Assembly (NCBI GenBank): GCA_041287635.1
Contig: JBGGNG010000093.1
Span: 1-35,381, forward strand
Reading direction: 5' to 3'
Origin: JAOUEA01 sp041287635
Lineage (GTDB): Bacteria; Actinomycetota; UBA4738; HRBIN12
DNA: 35,381 bases
Shown here: piece after piece, positions 14,859-22,698 of the stretch
How the letters are laid out: the number at the start of each line of letters is the position of its first letter
Numbering within the stretch: the first letter of the stretch is position 1
Notes under the pieces: model-generated
The model's database searches: none
Told to the model about the DNA's origin: nothing
The model's input: only the letters and a program-made list of their open reading frames with translations
Position numbers and translations under genes: made by a program

Positions 14859-15651
14859 GATCGCGAAGGCACTCCGTCGGCGCCGGACGTGGATGCTGGC
14901 GCTCGCGATCGCATCGGTGCCCGTGATCATGGTGGTGGCTTTCAAGCTGTCGCCGCCGTCTGTGCCGGCGTCGGCCGACGCTCCTCCGTTCCTCGCCGAG
15001 ATCGGCAGGAACGGGCTCTTCGCCGCGCTCGCCGGGCTCGCCATCGTGCAGCCGGTCCTGCTCTCGGTCGCGGCGGGTCTCGTCAGCGGCGATGCGATCG
15101 CGGGGGAGGCGCAAGCAGGCACGCTCCGGTACCTGCTGGTGCGCCCGGTGGGTCGCTCGCGGCTCGTGGTGGCGAAGTATGCGAGCGGCATGGCGATGCT
15201 CGGCGCCTTGGTCGTGATCACGATCGTCGTGGGGTTGATGGCCGGGGCGATCGTATTCGAGTTCGGGCCGCTGCCGACGTTGTCGGGCACCACGCTCGAC
15301 ATGACGGATGCGATCAGTCGGATCATCGCGGCCGGCCTGTACATGACGGTCGTGCTGTCGGGGGTGGTGAGCATCGGCATGCTCATCTCGGCACGGACCG
15401 ACAACGCGGCCGGCGCGACCGTGGCGGCGGTGGTGATCACGATCGTCAGTCAGATCCTCGATCAGATCGGGAGCCTGCGAGCTCTCCATCCGTTCCTGCC
15501 GACCCACGGGTGGCGCGGATTCACCGGATTGTTCCGCTTCCCGATCGACTGGGCACCGATGCAGGATGGGGTGCGGGTGAGCCTGGCGTACACATGCGTC
15601 TTCATGGCGCTCGCGGTGCTGTCGTTCCGGCGCCGCGACGTGATGTCGTAG
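14845..15651 (+). CDS. ABC-2 family transporter permease
   Basis: 268 residues. About six transmembrane helices are visible: 17-34 (TWMLALAIASVPVIMVVA), 57-80, 108-135 (GMAMLGALVVITIVVGLMAG), 150-180, 192-210 (AAGATVAAVVITIVSQIL) and 245-262. The sequence DAIAGEAQAGTLRYLLVRPVGRSRLVVAKY is the conserved coupling element of ABC-2 permeases (E-x-x-x-G-T-L-x-x-L-L-x-x-P). ATG 14845 lies 14 nt inside the ATPase gene, showing translational coupling. It forms the membrane channel of the exporter; substrate unknown. It ends 14 nt before the convergent copper ATPase gene with no obvious terminator. Confidence 0.9.
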   Translation: MFRVEIAKALRRRRTWMLALAIASVPVIMVVAFKLSPPSVPASADAPPFLAEIGRNGLFAALAGLAIVQPVLLSVAAGLVSGDAIAGEAQAGTLRYLLVRPVGRSRLVVAKYASGMAMLGALVVITIVVGLMAGAIVFEFGPLPTLSGTTLDMTDAISRIIAAGLYMTVVLSGVVSIGMLISARTDNAAGATVAAVVITIVSQILDQIGSLRALHPFLPTHGWRGFTGLFRFPIDWAPMQDGVRVSLAYTCVFMALAVLSFRRRDVMS

Positions 15652-15665
15652 GCACCGCACCCGGA

Positions 15666-17732
15666 TCAGGTCGTCGGGGCGGCGGGGGCGAGGTTGTCGG
15701 GACGCAGGTCGACCCGGCGCAGGAGCTGGGCGTTCAACGCGACGACGATCGTTGACAGGCTCATCAGCGCGGCGGCGAGCGCCGGCGGCAGCACGAGACC
15801 GGCCCACGCGAGCGCCCCGGCCGCGAGCGGGATCGCCACCACGTTGTAGCCGGTCGCCCAGACCAGGTTCTGGAGCATCTTCCGGTAGCTGGCCGCCGAG
15901 AGCCTGCGAACGGAGAGCACCCCGCGGGGGTCGTCGCTCGCCAGCACGACGCCCGCCGACTCGATCGCGACGTCGGTGCCGGCGCCGATCGCGATCCCGA
16001 CGTCTGCCCGGGCGAGTGCCGGGGCGTCGTTCACGCCGTCGCCGACCATCGCGACCCGCAGCCCGCGATCCTGCAGCTCGGCCACCTTGGCATCCTTCTG
16101 CTCGGGCAGCACCTCGGCCATCACCTCGTCCACGCCGAGCTCCGCCGCGACGGCCTCGGCGACCTGGCGGGCGTCGCCGGTGATCATCACCACGCGCACG
16201 CCTTCGGCGTGCAGCGCGTCGACCGCGGCACGTGACGGCGGGCGCACGGCGTCTTCCAGCGCGAGCGCCCCGACCACCCGCCCGTCGTCGATCACGGCGA
16301 GCACCGTGGCGCCCCGCCCGCTCCACGACGCGACCCTTGGCTCGAGCGTCGGCGGGAACGCGAGGCCACGCTCGCCGAGCAGGGCCGGCCCACCGACCGC
16401 CACCGTCCGTCCGTCGACCCCCGCCTCGACCCCGCGCCCGGCGATCGATCGGAACCCCGACGCCTCGGCCACCTCGCCCAGTACCCGGCCCGCGGCGACG
16501 ATCGTGCGGGCGAGCGGATGCTCGCTCTCGGACTCCACTGCGGCGGCGAGGCGCAGCACGGCGTCGTCGTCACCGTCGACCGAGGCCACCTCGTGCACGG
16601 CAGGTCGGCCCTCCGTGAGGGTGCCGGTCTTGTCGAACAGCACGGCGTCGACGGTGCGCATGCGCTCCAGCGCGAGGCGATCCTTGACCAGGATGCCGGC
16701 GCGCGCGGACATCGCCGTCGACAGGGCGATCACGAGCGGGATCGCGAGGCCGAGCGCGTGTGGGCACGCGATCACGAGCACGGTGACGGTGCTCTCGAGC
16801 GCCTGGTCGGGATCGCCGACGGCCATCCACGCGATGAACGTGATGATGCCCGCGCCGAGCGCGGCGTAGAAGAGCACGGCGGCAGCGCGGTCGGCGAGCG
16901 CCTGGGCCCGTGATCGCGAGGCCTGCGCGTCGGCGACCAATCGGCGGATGCCGGCGAGCGCCGTGTCGTCGCCGACCGCCTCGACCCGCACGCGCACCGA
17001 GGAATCGGTGGCGACCGTGCCGGCGACGACCCGGTCGCCCACATCGCGCGAGACGGCGCGCGACTCCCCCGTGATCATCGACTCGTCGAACTCCGCGGCA
17101 CCGGTCTCGATCGACCCGTCGGCCGGTACCCGGCCACCGGGGCGAACGAGCACGAGGTCACCGGGCAGAAGGTCGGAGATGGCCACCTGCTCGGTGCTCA
17201 CGCCCTCGACGCGTTCGGCCGTGTCGGGCAGGAGCGCGGCGAGAGCGTCGAGGGCGCTCGACGCCTGGCCGATCGCCTTCATCTCCTGCCAGTGGCCGAG
17301 CAGCATCACGTCGATCAGCAGCACGAGCTCCCACCAGAAGTCCAGGTCGAGCACGTCCGCCTCGCTCGCGAGGCTCGAGGCGAAGGCCACGGTGATCGCG
17401 AGGGAGATCAGGAGCATCATGCCCGGTGTCCGGTCGCGGAGCTCGTTCCAGCCCCCCTTCAGGAAGGGGGAGCCGCCGTAGACGAAGACGACCGTGCCGA
17501 ACACGAGCGGGATCCAGCGGTCGGCGGGCACCTCGGGCGCCGAGTAGCCGAGCAGGTCCTGCAGCATCTCCGACCAGATCAAGACCGGCACGCTCAGCAG
17601 CAGGCTGAGCCAGAAGCGGTCTCGGAACATCGCCACGCTGTGCCCGGCGTGCGCGTCGTGGGCATGCTCGTCGTGGCTCGAGTGTCGGGAGGCCCCGTCG
17701 GTCGTGGCGTGTTCGTCGTGGTGGACCTGCAC
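15666..17732 (-). CDS. copB: P1B-3-type copper-translocating ATPase (CopB-like)
   Basis: 688 residues. A His-rich N-terminus (residues 4-31, ten His) replaces the usual CxxC metal-binding domains. Motifs: TGES (221-224) of the actuator domain, membrane metal site CPH (323-325), phosphorylation site DKTGT (Asp367), late GDGVNDAPALARADVGIAIG, and a final helix pair with NVVAIPLAAG and MSLSTIVVALNAQLLRR. CPH together with the M-S-x-S-T-x-x-V-A-x-N-A signature defines P1B-3 enzymes, which export copper (or silver) across the cytoplasmic membrane. GTG 17732 follows AGGAGGGG. Copper control is supported by the CsoR-type operator 40-60 nt upstream. No CsoR gene is in the window. Confidence 0.92.
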   Translation of the reverse strand: MQVHHDEHATTDGASRHSSHDEHAHDAHAGHSVAMFRDRFWLSLLLSVPVLIWSEMLQDLLGYSAPEVPADRWIPLVFGTVVFVYGGSPFLKGGWNELRDRTPGMMLLISLAITVAFASSLASEADVLDLDFWWELVLLIDVMLLGHWQEMKAIGQASSALDALAALLPDTAERVEGVSTEQVAISDLLPGDLVLVRPGGRVPADGSIETGAAEFDESMITGESRAVSRDVGDRVVAGTVATDSSVRVRVEAVGDDTALAGIRRLVADAQASRSRAQALADRAAAVLFYAALGAGIITFIAWMAVGDPDQALESTVTVLVIACPHALGLAIPLVIALSTAMSARAGILVKDRLALERMRTVDAVLFDKTGTLTEGRPAVHEVASVDGDDDAVLRLAAAVESESEHPLARTIVAAGRVLGEVAEASGFRSIAGRGVEAGVDGRTVAVGGPALLGERGLAFPPTLEPRVASWSGRGATVLAVIDDGRVVGALALEDAVRPPSRAAVDALHAEGVRVVMITGDARQVAEAVAAELGVDEVMAEVLPEQKDAKVAELQDRGLRVAMVGDGVNDAPALARADVGIAIGAGTDVAIESAGVVLASDDPRGVLSVRRLSAASYRKMLQNLVWATGYNVVAIPLAAGALAWAGLVLPPALAAALMSLSTIVVALNAQLLRRVDLRPDNLAPAAPTT

Positions 17733-17770
17733 CGTTCCCCTCCTGGTCAGCGTGGGGTCCTGCCTGACGA

Positions 17771-17800
17771 GGGTATATACCCAGGGGGGGTATCTGTCAA
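17771..17800 (-). promoter_or_regulatory. copB promoter with CsoR-type operator
   Basis: On the minus strand TTGACA (17800-17795) and TATACC (17777-17772) are spaced by exactly 17 nt, the strongest promoter in the window. Inside it lie two overlapping dyads: ATACCC-N5-GGGTAT (17777-17793) and GGGTATATACCC (17771-17782). G-rich/C-rich dyads of the type ATACCC...GGGTAT are the known operator of CsoR-family copper sensors, which leave DNA when they bind Cu(I). The position across spacer and -10 box predicts repression without copper. Confidence 0.8.
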
Positions 17801-17827
17801 CGCTTCGGTTCGCGGTCCTGCGATACG

Positions 17828-17859
17828 CGGAAGCCCGGGCGGGTATGCCCGGGCTTCCG
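17828..17859. terminator. Strong hairpin terminator downstream of pckA
   Basis: CGGAAGCCCGGGC (17828-17840) is exactly complementary to GCCCGGGCTTCCG (17847-17859): a 13-bp stem with loop GGGTAT. It lies 20 nt beyond the pckA stop on the minus strand, between pckA and the copB promoter, so it separates the two genes. Confidence 0.8.
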
Positions 17860-17879
17860 AAGTGGTGGAGGCGATGGGC

Positions 17880-19379
17880 TCAGCCCACGGCCTTGATGAT
17901 CTCCTCGCTGAGCTGCGTGAACTGCTGCAGGTGGGCGACACGATCGCTCTTCAGGCTCTCCACCATGCGGGCGTAATCATCGCCCCGACCCTGCCGCTCG
18001 TAGAGCTTCCGCGGCTGGAGCTTCTCGTCGTCGTCGAGGCCGGGCACGGAGGTCGCCACCTGGTATCCGAAGTCCGGGTCCTCCTCGAACGAGATCGTCT
18101 GCTCCGCGATGCCCTTCACGCACGCCGACGTGTCGGGGATGCGCAGCTTCTTCGAGCGGTCGTCGTCGTCCTTGCCGCCGACACGTCCGGTGTTCAACAG
18201 GTACGTCTCGATCGGGTGGGTCGCGAGAAGCTCCAGCAGGCGGTTGCCCTGCAGTCCGTGGGGGAGCGGGAAGAACGGGTTCGTGCCGGGCACCCGCAGG
18301 AACTTGCCTTCCTCGGAGGCGCCACCGGCCGCCGTACCGGTGGTCTCGCCGAGCATGAAGAACGCGGCCGCCTGTTCCTGGTCCAGCTTCGACACCGCCG
18401 GGATGATGTTCTCGTTGCGGTTCAGGATCAGCAGGTAGTCGACCGGGCCGACATCACGGGCGTCGCCGTACGCCATCAGATCCTTCATCTCGAAGACCGC
18501 GCGACCGTTCTTCGTGTAGTTCTCGTTGAAGAAGTCGACCGTGCCGCCGTCGTTCATGAACACGTTCTCGAGGTAGGCGGTGGGCTTGACCACGGCGCCA
18601 TGGATCGACGGCTCGAAATCGGGGTCGAGTCCGAACGTCTTCGCGAAACAGCCGTTCTCGGTGCCGTAGGCGTGCCCGCCGGGCATCAGGCCGACGAAGT
18701 CGTCCTGGATCGGCAGCGAGTCGTTCTGCGTGGTGAACGTCGTGGTCGTCTTCCCGGTGCCGGACAGACCGATGATCATGAAGACCTTGTCCCCGTGCTG
18801 GGTCGGGATCACCTTGAGCCCGGCGTGCAGCGCGAGGCCGCCCTTGTTGTAGACGATGTCGTTCCACATGCGCAGGCCGCCCTTCTTGGACTCACCGAAG
18901 TAGTCCGAGTTCAGGACGCGCGTCACGTAGTTGTCGAGGTCGACCGCGATCAGGCGGTCGTCGGGGTAGCCGGGCGCCTCGAGGCCGGGCGTGTAGATCA
19001 CCGTGACCTCGGGCTCGGCCCCGTCGTTCCGCTCGAAGTAGAGCTTCTGCTGCATGCCGGCGATGTTCGCGTAGCGCTTCTCCATCAGCAGACGCGCGGC
19101 TGTGCGCATCTCGGTGTCGTTACCGATGTAGCCGTCGATCTGGATCATGTCGTGCTCGGCGACATACGCGTCTTGGGTCGCCGCGATCGCGTCGTAGTCC
19201 TCGCGCGACATCGTCTTGCCGCTCGATTCGCGGTCGACCACGTACGTGCTGGCGGCGCTGCGTGAGAGCACCTGCGTCTGGGTGTTCGTGTTGTCGTACT
19301 CGGAGATGCGGGTCTCGGGCATCTCCTCGGCGAACGTCCTGAGCTCCTCAGGGGTGGGGTTGACGAGAACCTCTGCCAC
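17880..19379 (-). CDS. pckA: Phosphoenolpyruvate carboxykinase, ATP-dependent type
   Basis: 499 residues. It converts oxaloacetate and ATP to PEP and CO2 (gluconeogenesis, cytoplasm). The kinase-1a loop GLSGTGKT (204-211) is the ATP-type motif; GTP-dependent enzymes have a Cys-containing loop (S-A-C-G-K-T). A DD pair at 226-227 is in the Mg-binding kinase-2 position, and ENGCFAKT (241-248) matches E. coli's E-G-G-C-Y-A-K-T. SKKGGLRMWN and LALHAGLKVIP hold the usual substrate-site Lys and His region. GTG 19379 is chosen for GAGGAGG six nt upstream. Many Actinobacteria have the GTP enzyme instead, so this is a useful lineage clue. It is shorter than the E. coli enzyme (540) and overall divergent. 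Confidence 0.92.
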   Translation of the reverse strand: MAEVLVNPTPEELRTFAEEMPETRISEYDNTNTQTQVLSRSAASTYVVDRESSGKTMSREDYDAIAATQDAYVAEHDMIQIDGYIGNDTEMRTAARLLMEKRYANIAGMQQKLYFERNDGAEPEVTVIYTPGLEAPGYPDDRLIAVDLDNYVTRVLNSDYFGESKKGGLRMWNDIVYNKGGLALHAGLKVIPTQHGDKVFMIIGLSGTGKTTTTFTTQNDSLPIQDDFVGLMPGGHAYGTENGCFAKTFGLDPDFEPSIHGAVVKPTAYLENVFMNDGGTVDFFNENYTKNGRAVFEMKDLMAYGDARDVGPVDYLLILNRNENIIPAVSKLDQEQAAAFFMLGETTGTAAGGASEEGKFLRVPGTNPFFPLPHGLQGNRLLELLATHPIETYLLNTGRVGGKDDDDRSKKLRIPDTSACVKGIAEQTISFEEDPDFGYQVATSVPGLDDDEKLQPRKLYERQGRGDDYARMVESLKSDRVAHLQQFTQLSEEIIKAVG

Positions 19380-19456
19380 GGTGGGCCTCCTCGCGAAGGG
19401 GGTCGGGTGCAGCGACGCGTGTGTGGAAACAACGGCGCGGTAGAGCCAGTCTATCG

Positions 19457-19505
19457 AACCGGCTCGAGGCCCTCCGACGCTCCACAGGGGCGACCTGAGC
19501 CGGTT
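19457..19505. repeat. Inverted repeat AACCGGCTC / GAGCCGGTT in the rpmB-pckA gap
   Basis: Two 9-bp arms (19457-19465 and 19497-19505) flank a 31-nt loop. The gap 19380-19579 lies between rpmB and pckA, both leftward, so this may be the rpmB terminator or part of the pckA leader. Nothing else is evident in these 200 nt except a minus-strand TAGACT, a weak -10 candidate for pckA. Confidence 0.4.
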
Positions 19506-19579
19506 TCGGTGTACGGAACGGACAAGCCGCGTGAGCGCGCAGGCGACATGGAGACGAGCGGAACGCGGACGGCAGCCCG

Positions 19580-19780
19580 TTACGCGGAGCGAGGGATCCG
19601 CGTGACCTTGCCGGCCTTGATGCACGAGGTGCACGCGTTGACACGCCGCGGGGTGCCGTCGACGAGGGCGCGAACGCGCTGGATGTTCGGGTCCCAGCGA
19701 CGGTTGTTCCGCTTGTGCGAGAACGTCACGGCCTTGCCGAAGAACGGCTTCTTGCCACAGATGTCACAGACGGCTGCCAT
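19580..19780 (-). CDS. rpmB: 50S ribosomal protein L28
   Basis: 66 residues. MAAVCDICGKKPFFGKAVTF followed by SHKRNNRRWDPNIQRVR is the L28 core; it binds 23S rRNA near the E site. Two CxxC pairs (CDIC and CTSC) show the zinc-binding C+ form. The start ATG 19780 lies 9 nt after a TAGCCT box and lacks a ribosome site. Zinc-containing L28 often has a zinc-free paralogue induced in zinc starvation, but none is in this window. It stands downstream of the thioredoxin lipoprotein gene on the same strand with a 29-nt gap holding its own promoter. Confidence 0.95.
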   Translation of the reverse strand: MAAVCDICGKKPFFGKAVTFSHKRNNRRWDPNIQRVRALVDGTPRRVNACTSCIKAGKVTRIPRSA

Positions 19781-19789
19781 AGCTCGACG

Positions 19790-19795
19790 AGGCTA
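19790..19795 (-). promoter_or_regulatory. Predicted -10 box of rpmB
   Basis: Minus-strand TAGCCT, 9 nt before ATG 19780, inside the gap to the upstream gene. Confidence 0.4.
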
Positions 19796-19809
19796 CCAGA
19801 CGTCCGAGA

Positions 19810-20319
19810 TCAGCTGGCGATCTCGGCGAGGTGCTCGTCGAGCGTGCTCTGACCGAGCTCGCCGTCGACCTTGGCGACCTCATTGCCCTCGGCGTCGAAG
19901 AAGACCGTGACGGGAAGACCGAAGCTGCCGAGCTCGGTGCGGATCGCGGCGTCCGGGTCGAACAGCGAAGGGAACGGCACCGAGTACTCGGCGATGAAGG
20001 CCTCGGCACCTTCCCTCGAATCCAGTGTGTCGACCCCGAGGAACTGCACGTCGGGATGATCGGCGGCGGCCCGGGAGAGCATCGGCATCTCACGCTTGCA
20101 CGGCTCGCACCACGAGGCCCACAGGTTCACCACCACCGGCGTCCCCTGGAGGTCGGCCAGCAACCCGCGGAACGCATCGGCGTCGGCGGTGGGCAGCTCG
20201 TTGGCGGTGGAAGGGAGCGCCAGCGAGGGCGTTGCCGGATCGCCCGACGACGATCGATCGCAGCCGCACAGAATGAGCGCAGCGGCGATGGAGGCGAGGA
20301 GGAGGACCCGTCGGCGCAT
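19810..20319 (-). CDS. TlpA/ResA-like thioredoxin-fold lipoprotein
   Basis: 169 residues. The signal MRRRVLLLASIAAALILCGC has lipobox L-C-G-C with Cys20 lipidated, so it is anchored outside the cytoplasmic membrane. After a Ser/Pro linker (21-45) comes a thioredoxin fold with active site WASWCEPC (Cys71, Cys74), and a later cis-proline region GLPVTVFFD (134-142) as in TlpA/ResA proteins. These reduce or exchange disulfides of exported proteins, for example in cytochrome c maturation; no cytochrome genes are near, so its client is unknown. ATG 20319 is chosen for the correct signal length and a TACGAT box 6 nt before it. An unassigned palindrome lies 21 nt upstream. Confidence 0.9.
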   Translation of the reverse strand: MRRRVLLLASIAAALILCGCDRSSSGDPATPSLALPSTANELPTADADAFRGLLADLQGTPVVVNLWASWCEPCKREMPMLSRAAADHPDVQFLGVDTLDSREGAEAFIAEYSVPFPSLFDPDAAIRTELGSFGLPVTVFFDAEGNEVAKVDGELGQSTLDEHLAEIAS

Positions 20320-20325
20320 GGGCCC

Positions 20326-20331
20326 ATCGTA
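20326..20331 (-). promoter_or_regulatory. Predicted -10 box (leaderless) of the TlpA-like gene
   Basis: Minus-strand TACGAT followed by 6 nt and ATG 20319. Confidence 0.55.
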
Positions 20332-20340
20332 GGGTGCGAT

Positions 20341-20357
20341 CATATCGAATCGATATG
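20341..20357. promoter_or_regulatory. Perfect palindrome CATATCG-AAT-CGATATG, candidate operator
   Basis: A 7-3-7 dyad, strikingly AT-rich for this genome, in the 90-nt region between the divergent TlpA-like gene and recG. It would cover the -20 to -35 zone of the TlpA-like promoter and lies about 40 nt before the recG -10 box. The binding protein is unknown. Confidence 0.6.
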
Positions 20358-20396
20358 TGATCGGCGCCCGGGTCCGGGTGGTCGGGAGGCGCGTGG

Positions 20397-20402
20397 TACA
20401 AC
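20397..20402 (+). promoter_or_regulatory. Predicted -10 box (leaderless) of recG
   Basis: TACAAC followed by 7 nt and GTG 20410; no ribosome site. Confidence 0.45.
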
Positions 20403-20409
20403 CGGCTGC

Positions 20410-22659
20410 GTGAGCGCGCATGAAGCAGGCCCTCCGCTGACACTCGCGTCGTCGATCCTCGAGGTCGACGCGACGATCGCGAAGCGGCGGGCCGGGTTCC
20501 GCACGAAGGGCGACCCGGCGCACGAGGTGCTCGCCGCGAGCGCGTTCGAGATCCACACGGTCGGCGACCTGCTGCACCACTATCCGCGCCGCTACATCGA
20601 TCGATCGCGCGTGGAGACGATCGGGCACGTGAAGATCGGCGCGTACGTCACGGTGATCGCGCGCGTGCGCAAGGTCGCGAAACGGCTCACCCGCAGGCGT
20701 CAGTCGATGGTGACCGTGACGCTCGGCGACGGCACGGGTTACCTGGACCTCACGTTCTTCAACCAGCCCTGGGCCGCCAACCTCTACCGCGAGGGGGCGG
20801 AGGTGGCGGTCTCGGGGGTGGCGACGCTCTACAAGGGGCGCCTGCAGCTCTCGAACCAGGAGGTCGAGTTCCTTCAAGGGGACGACGCCGACCTCGTGCA
20901 CACGGCGCGCATCACGCCCGTGCATCCGGCCACCGAAGGTGTGACGACCCGTACGATCCGAGAGCTGCTGCACCGCGCGCTCGAGCGTCTCGAGCCGATC
21001 GATGACCCGATGCCGGCCGAGATCGTCGATGCCGAGGGTCTCGGCTCATACGATCGGGCGCTGCGCGACATCCACTTCCCGGCCGACGAACCGGCGCTGG
21101 ACGCCGCCCGTGAGCGGTTGAAGTTCGACGAGCTGTTCACGCTGGAGCTGGGGGTGGCCTTCCGCAAGCATCGTGTGGAAGCAGAGAGCGCAGGGGTGCC
21201 CCACGACCTCGACGGTGCGCTCGCGGACCGGCTGCTGCAGGCGATCCCGTTCGAGCCCACCGACGCCCAGCGACGGGCGATGCGCGAGATCGGGACGGCG
21301 ATGGCGAGGCCGCACCCGATGAACGTCCTGCTGCAAGGTGACGTCGGCGCCGGCAAGACGCTCGTCGCACTGCACGCGGCGCTGGTGGCGATCGACTCCG
21401 GCCACCAGGCGGCGATCATGGCCCCGACCGAGGTGCTGGCGGGCCAGCACTTCCGATCCGTGCACGACCTGCTCAGTCGCATGGGAGGAGTGCCGTACCT
21501 CGAGTTCACCTCCACCCGACCGGCCGCCGCCACCGGTGGGCAGGCCTCGCTGCTCGAGGCGCTCGACGGGCCGCCCTCGACCGACGACGGAGAGCCCGCG
21601 GTGACGTACGTGCTCCTGACGGGCGCCGTCACCGCCAAGGACCGTCAGCGCACGGTCGACGGCGTGGCCGACGGCAGCGTCGACCTCGTGGTGGGTACCC
21701 ATGCCCTGGTGCAGGAGAGCGTGACGTTCGCCGATCTCAGCCTCGCCGTGGTCGATGAGCAGCACCGGTTCGGGCTGCATCAACGCACCGCCCTGAAGCG
21801 GAAGGGGGGCGAGGTCGACGTGCTGATCATGACCGCGACGCCGATCCCGCGGACCCTCGCGCTGACGTACTACGGCGACCTCGACGTCGTGGTGCTCGAC
21901 GAGCTTCCCGAGGGTCGTGAGCCGATCGCCACCCGCGCGGCGCGCACCGCCGAGCACCGAGCGGCGGCGTACGACCTCGTCCGCGGGGAGGTCGAAGCCG
22001 GTCGCCAGGGTTTCGTGGTGTGCGCCGCGATCGACGAAGGCAACAGAACCCAGGTGAAGGCCGCCGAGGCCGAGGCCGAGCGGCTTGCGACCGAGGTCTT
22101 CCCCGATCTCCGGATCGAGCTGCTGCACGGACGCATGCGCCCCAAGGACAAGGAGGCGATCATGGAGCGATTCCATGCGGCGCAGGCGGACCTGTTGATC
22201 TCGACCACCGTGATCGAGGTCGGTGTCGACGTGCCGAACGCGACCGTGATGCTCGTCGAGAACGCGGAGCGGTTCGGCCTCGCCCAGCTCCACCAGCTCC
22301 GTGGGCGGATCGGCCGAGGGGAGCACCCCAGCACGTGCGTGCTCTTCGACGAGTCCGACGAGGACAACCTCGAGGCCCGGGCGCGCATCGACGCCATGGT
22401 GCGCACGACCGACGGGTTCGAGCTCGCCGACGAGGACCTCCGGCTGCGCGGGGAAGGCACGCTGTTCGATGCGAAGCAGTCGGGGATGCCCGACCTGCGG
22501 CTCGCCCGGCTCGCCGAGGACATGCCCCTCGTCGCTCGTGCCCGAGCCAGAGCGTTCGCCGTGATCGAGGAGGACCCGTCGCTCGGGCGCCACCCCGGGC
22601 TCCTCGACGAGCTCCGTCATCGCTTCGAGCGCTCGATCGACTGGCTGTTTCGCTCCTGA
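20410..22659 (+). CDS. recG: ATP-dependent DNA helicase RecG
   Basis: 749 residues. RecG remodels stalled forks and branched DNA. The N-terminal wedge/OB domain contains IHTVGDLLHHYPRRYIDRS and an OB region with VTVTLGDGTGYLDLTFFNQPW. Helicase motifs: I GDVGAGKT (about 310), II DEQH (about 447), III MTATPIPRTLALT, then ISTTVIEVGVDVPNATVMLV (V) and QLRGRIGRGE (VI); the TRG-like end DLRLRGEGTLFDAKQSGMPDLR is the RecG translocation hairpin. A ~30-residue insertion between motifs Ia and Ib (STRPAAATGGQASLL region) is usual in actinobacterial RecG. GTG 20410 fits the -10 box and length. Followed after 39 nt by rsmD, a frequent neighbour. Confidence 0.95.
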   Translation: MSAHEAGPPLTLASSILEVDATIAKRRAGFRTKGDPAHEVLAASAFEIHTVGDLLHHYPRRYIDRSRVETIGHVKIGAYVTVIARVRKVAKRLTRRRQSMVTVTLGDGTGYLDLTFFNQPWAANLYREGAEVAVSGVATLYKGRLQLSNQEVEFLQGDDADLVHTARITPVHPATEGVTTRTIRELLHRALERLEPIDDPMPAEIVDAEGLGSYDRALRDIHFPADEPALDAARERLKFDELFTLELGVAFRKHRVEAESAGVPHDLDGALADRLLQAIPFEPTDAQRRAMREIGTAMARPHPMNVLLQGDVGAGKTLVALHAALVAIDSGHQAAIMAPTEVLAGQHFRSVHDLLSRMGGVPYLEFTSTRPAAATGGQASLLEALDGPPSTDDGEPAVTYVLLTGAVTAKDRQRTVDGVADGSVDLVVGTHALVQESVTFADLSLAVVDEQHRFGLHQRTALKRKGGEVDVLIMTATPIPRTLALTYYGDLDVVVLDELPEGREPIATRAARTAEHRAAAYDLVRGEVEAGRQGFVVCAAIDEGNRTQVKAAEAEAERLATEVFPDLRIELLHGRMRPKDKEAIMERFHAAQADLLISTTVIEVGVDVPNATVMLVENAERFGLAQLHQLRGRIGRGEHPSTCVLFDESDEDNLEARARIDAMVRTTDGFELADEDLRLRGEGTLFDAKQSGMPDLRLARLAEDMPLVARARARAFAVIEEDPSLGRHPGLLDELRHRFERSIDWLFRS

Positions 22660-22686
22660 GCCGGCAGGCGCTCGAGACCCGCCCGA

Positions 22687-22692
22687 TACGCT
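22687..22692 (+). promoter_or_regulatory. Predicted -10 box (leaderless) of rsmD
   Basis: TACGCT followed by 6 nt and ATG 22699. Confidence 0.45.
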
Positions 22693-22698
22693 GGGCCG

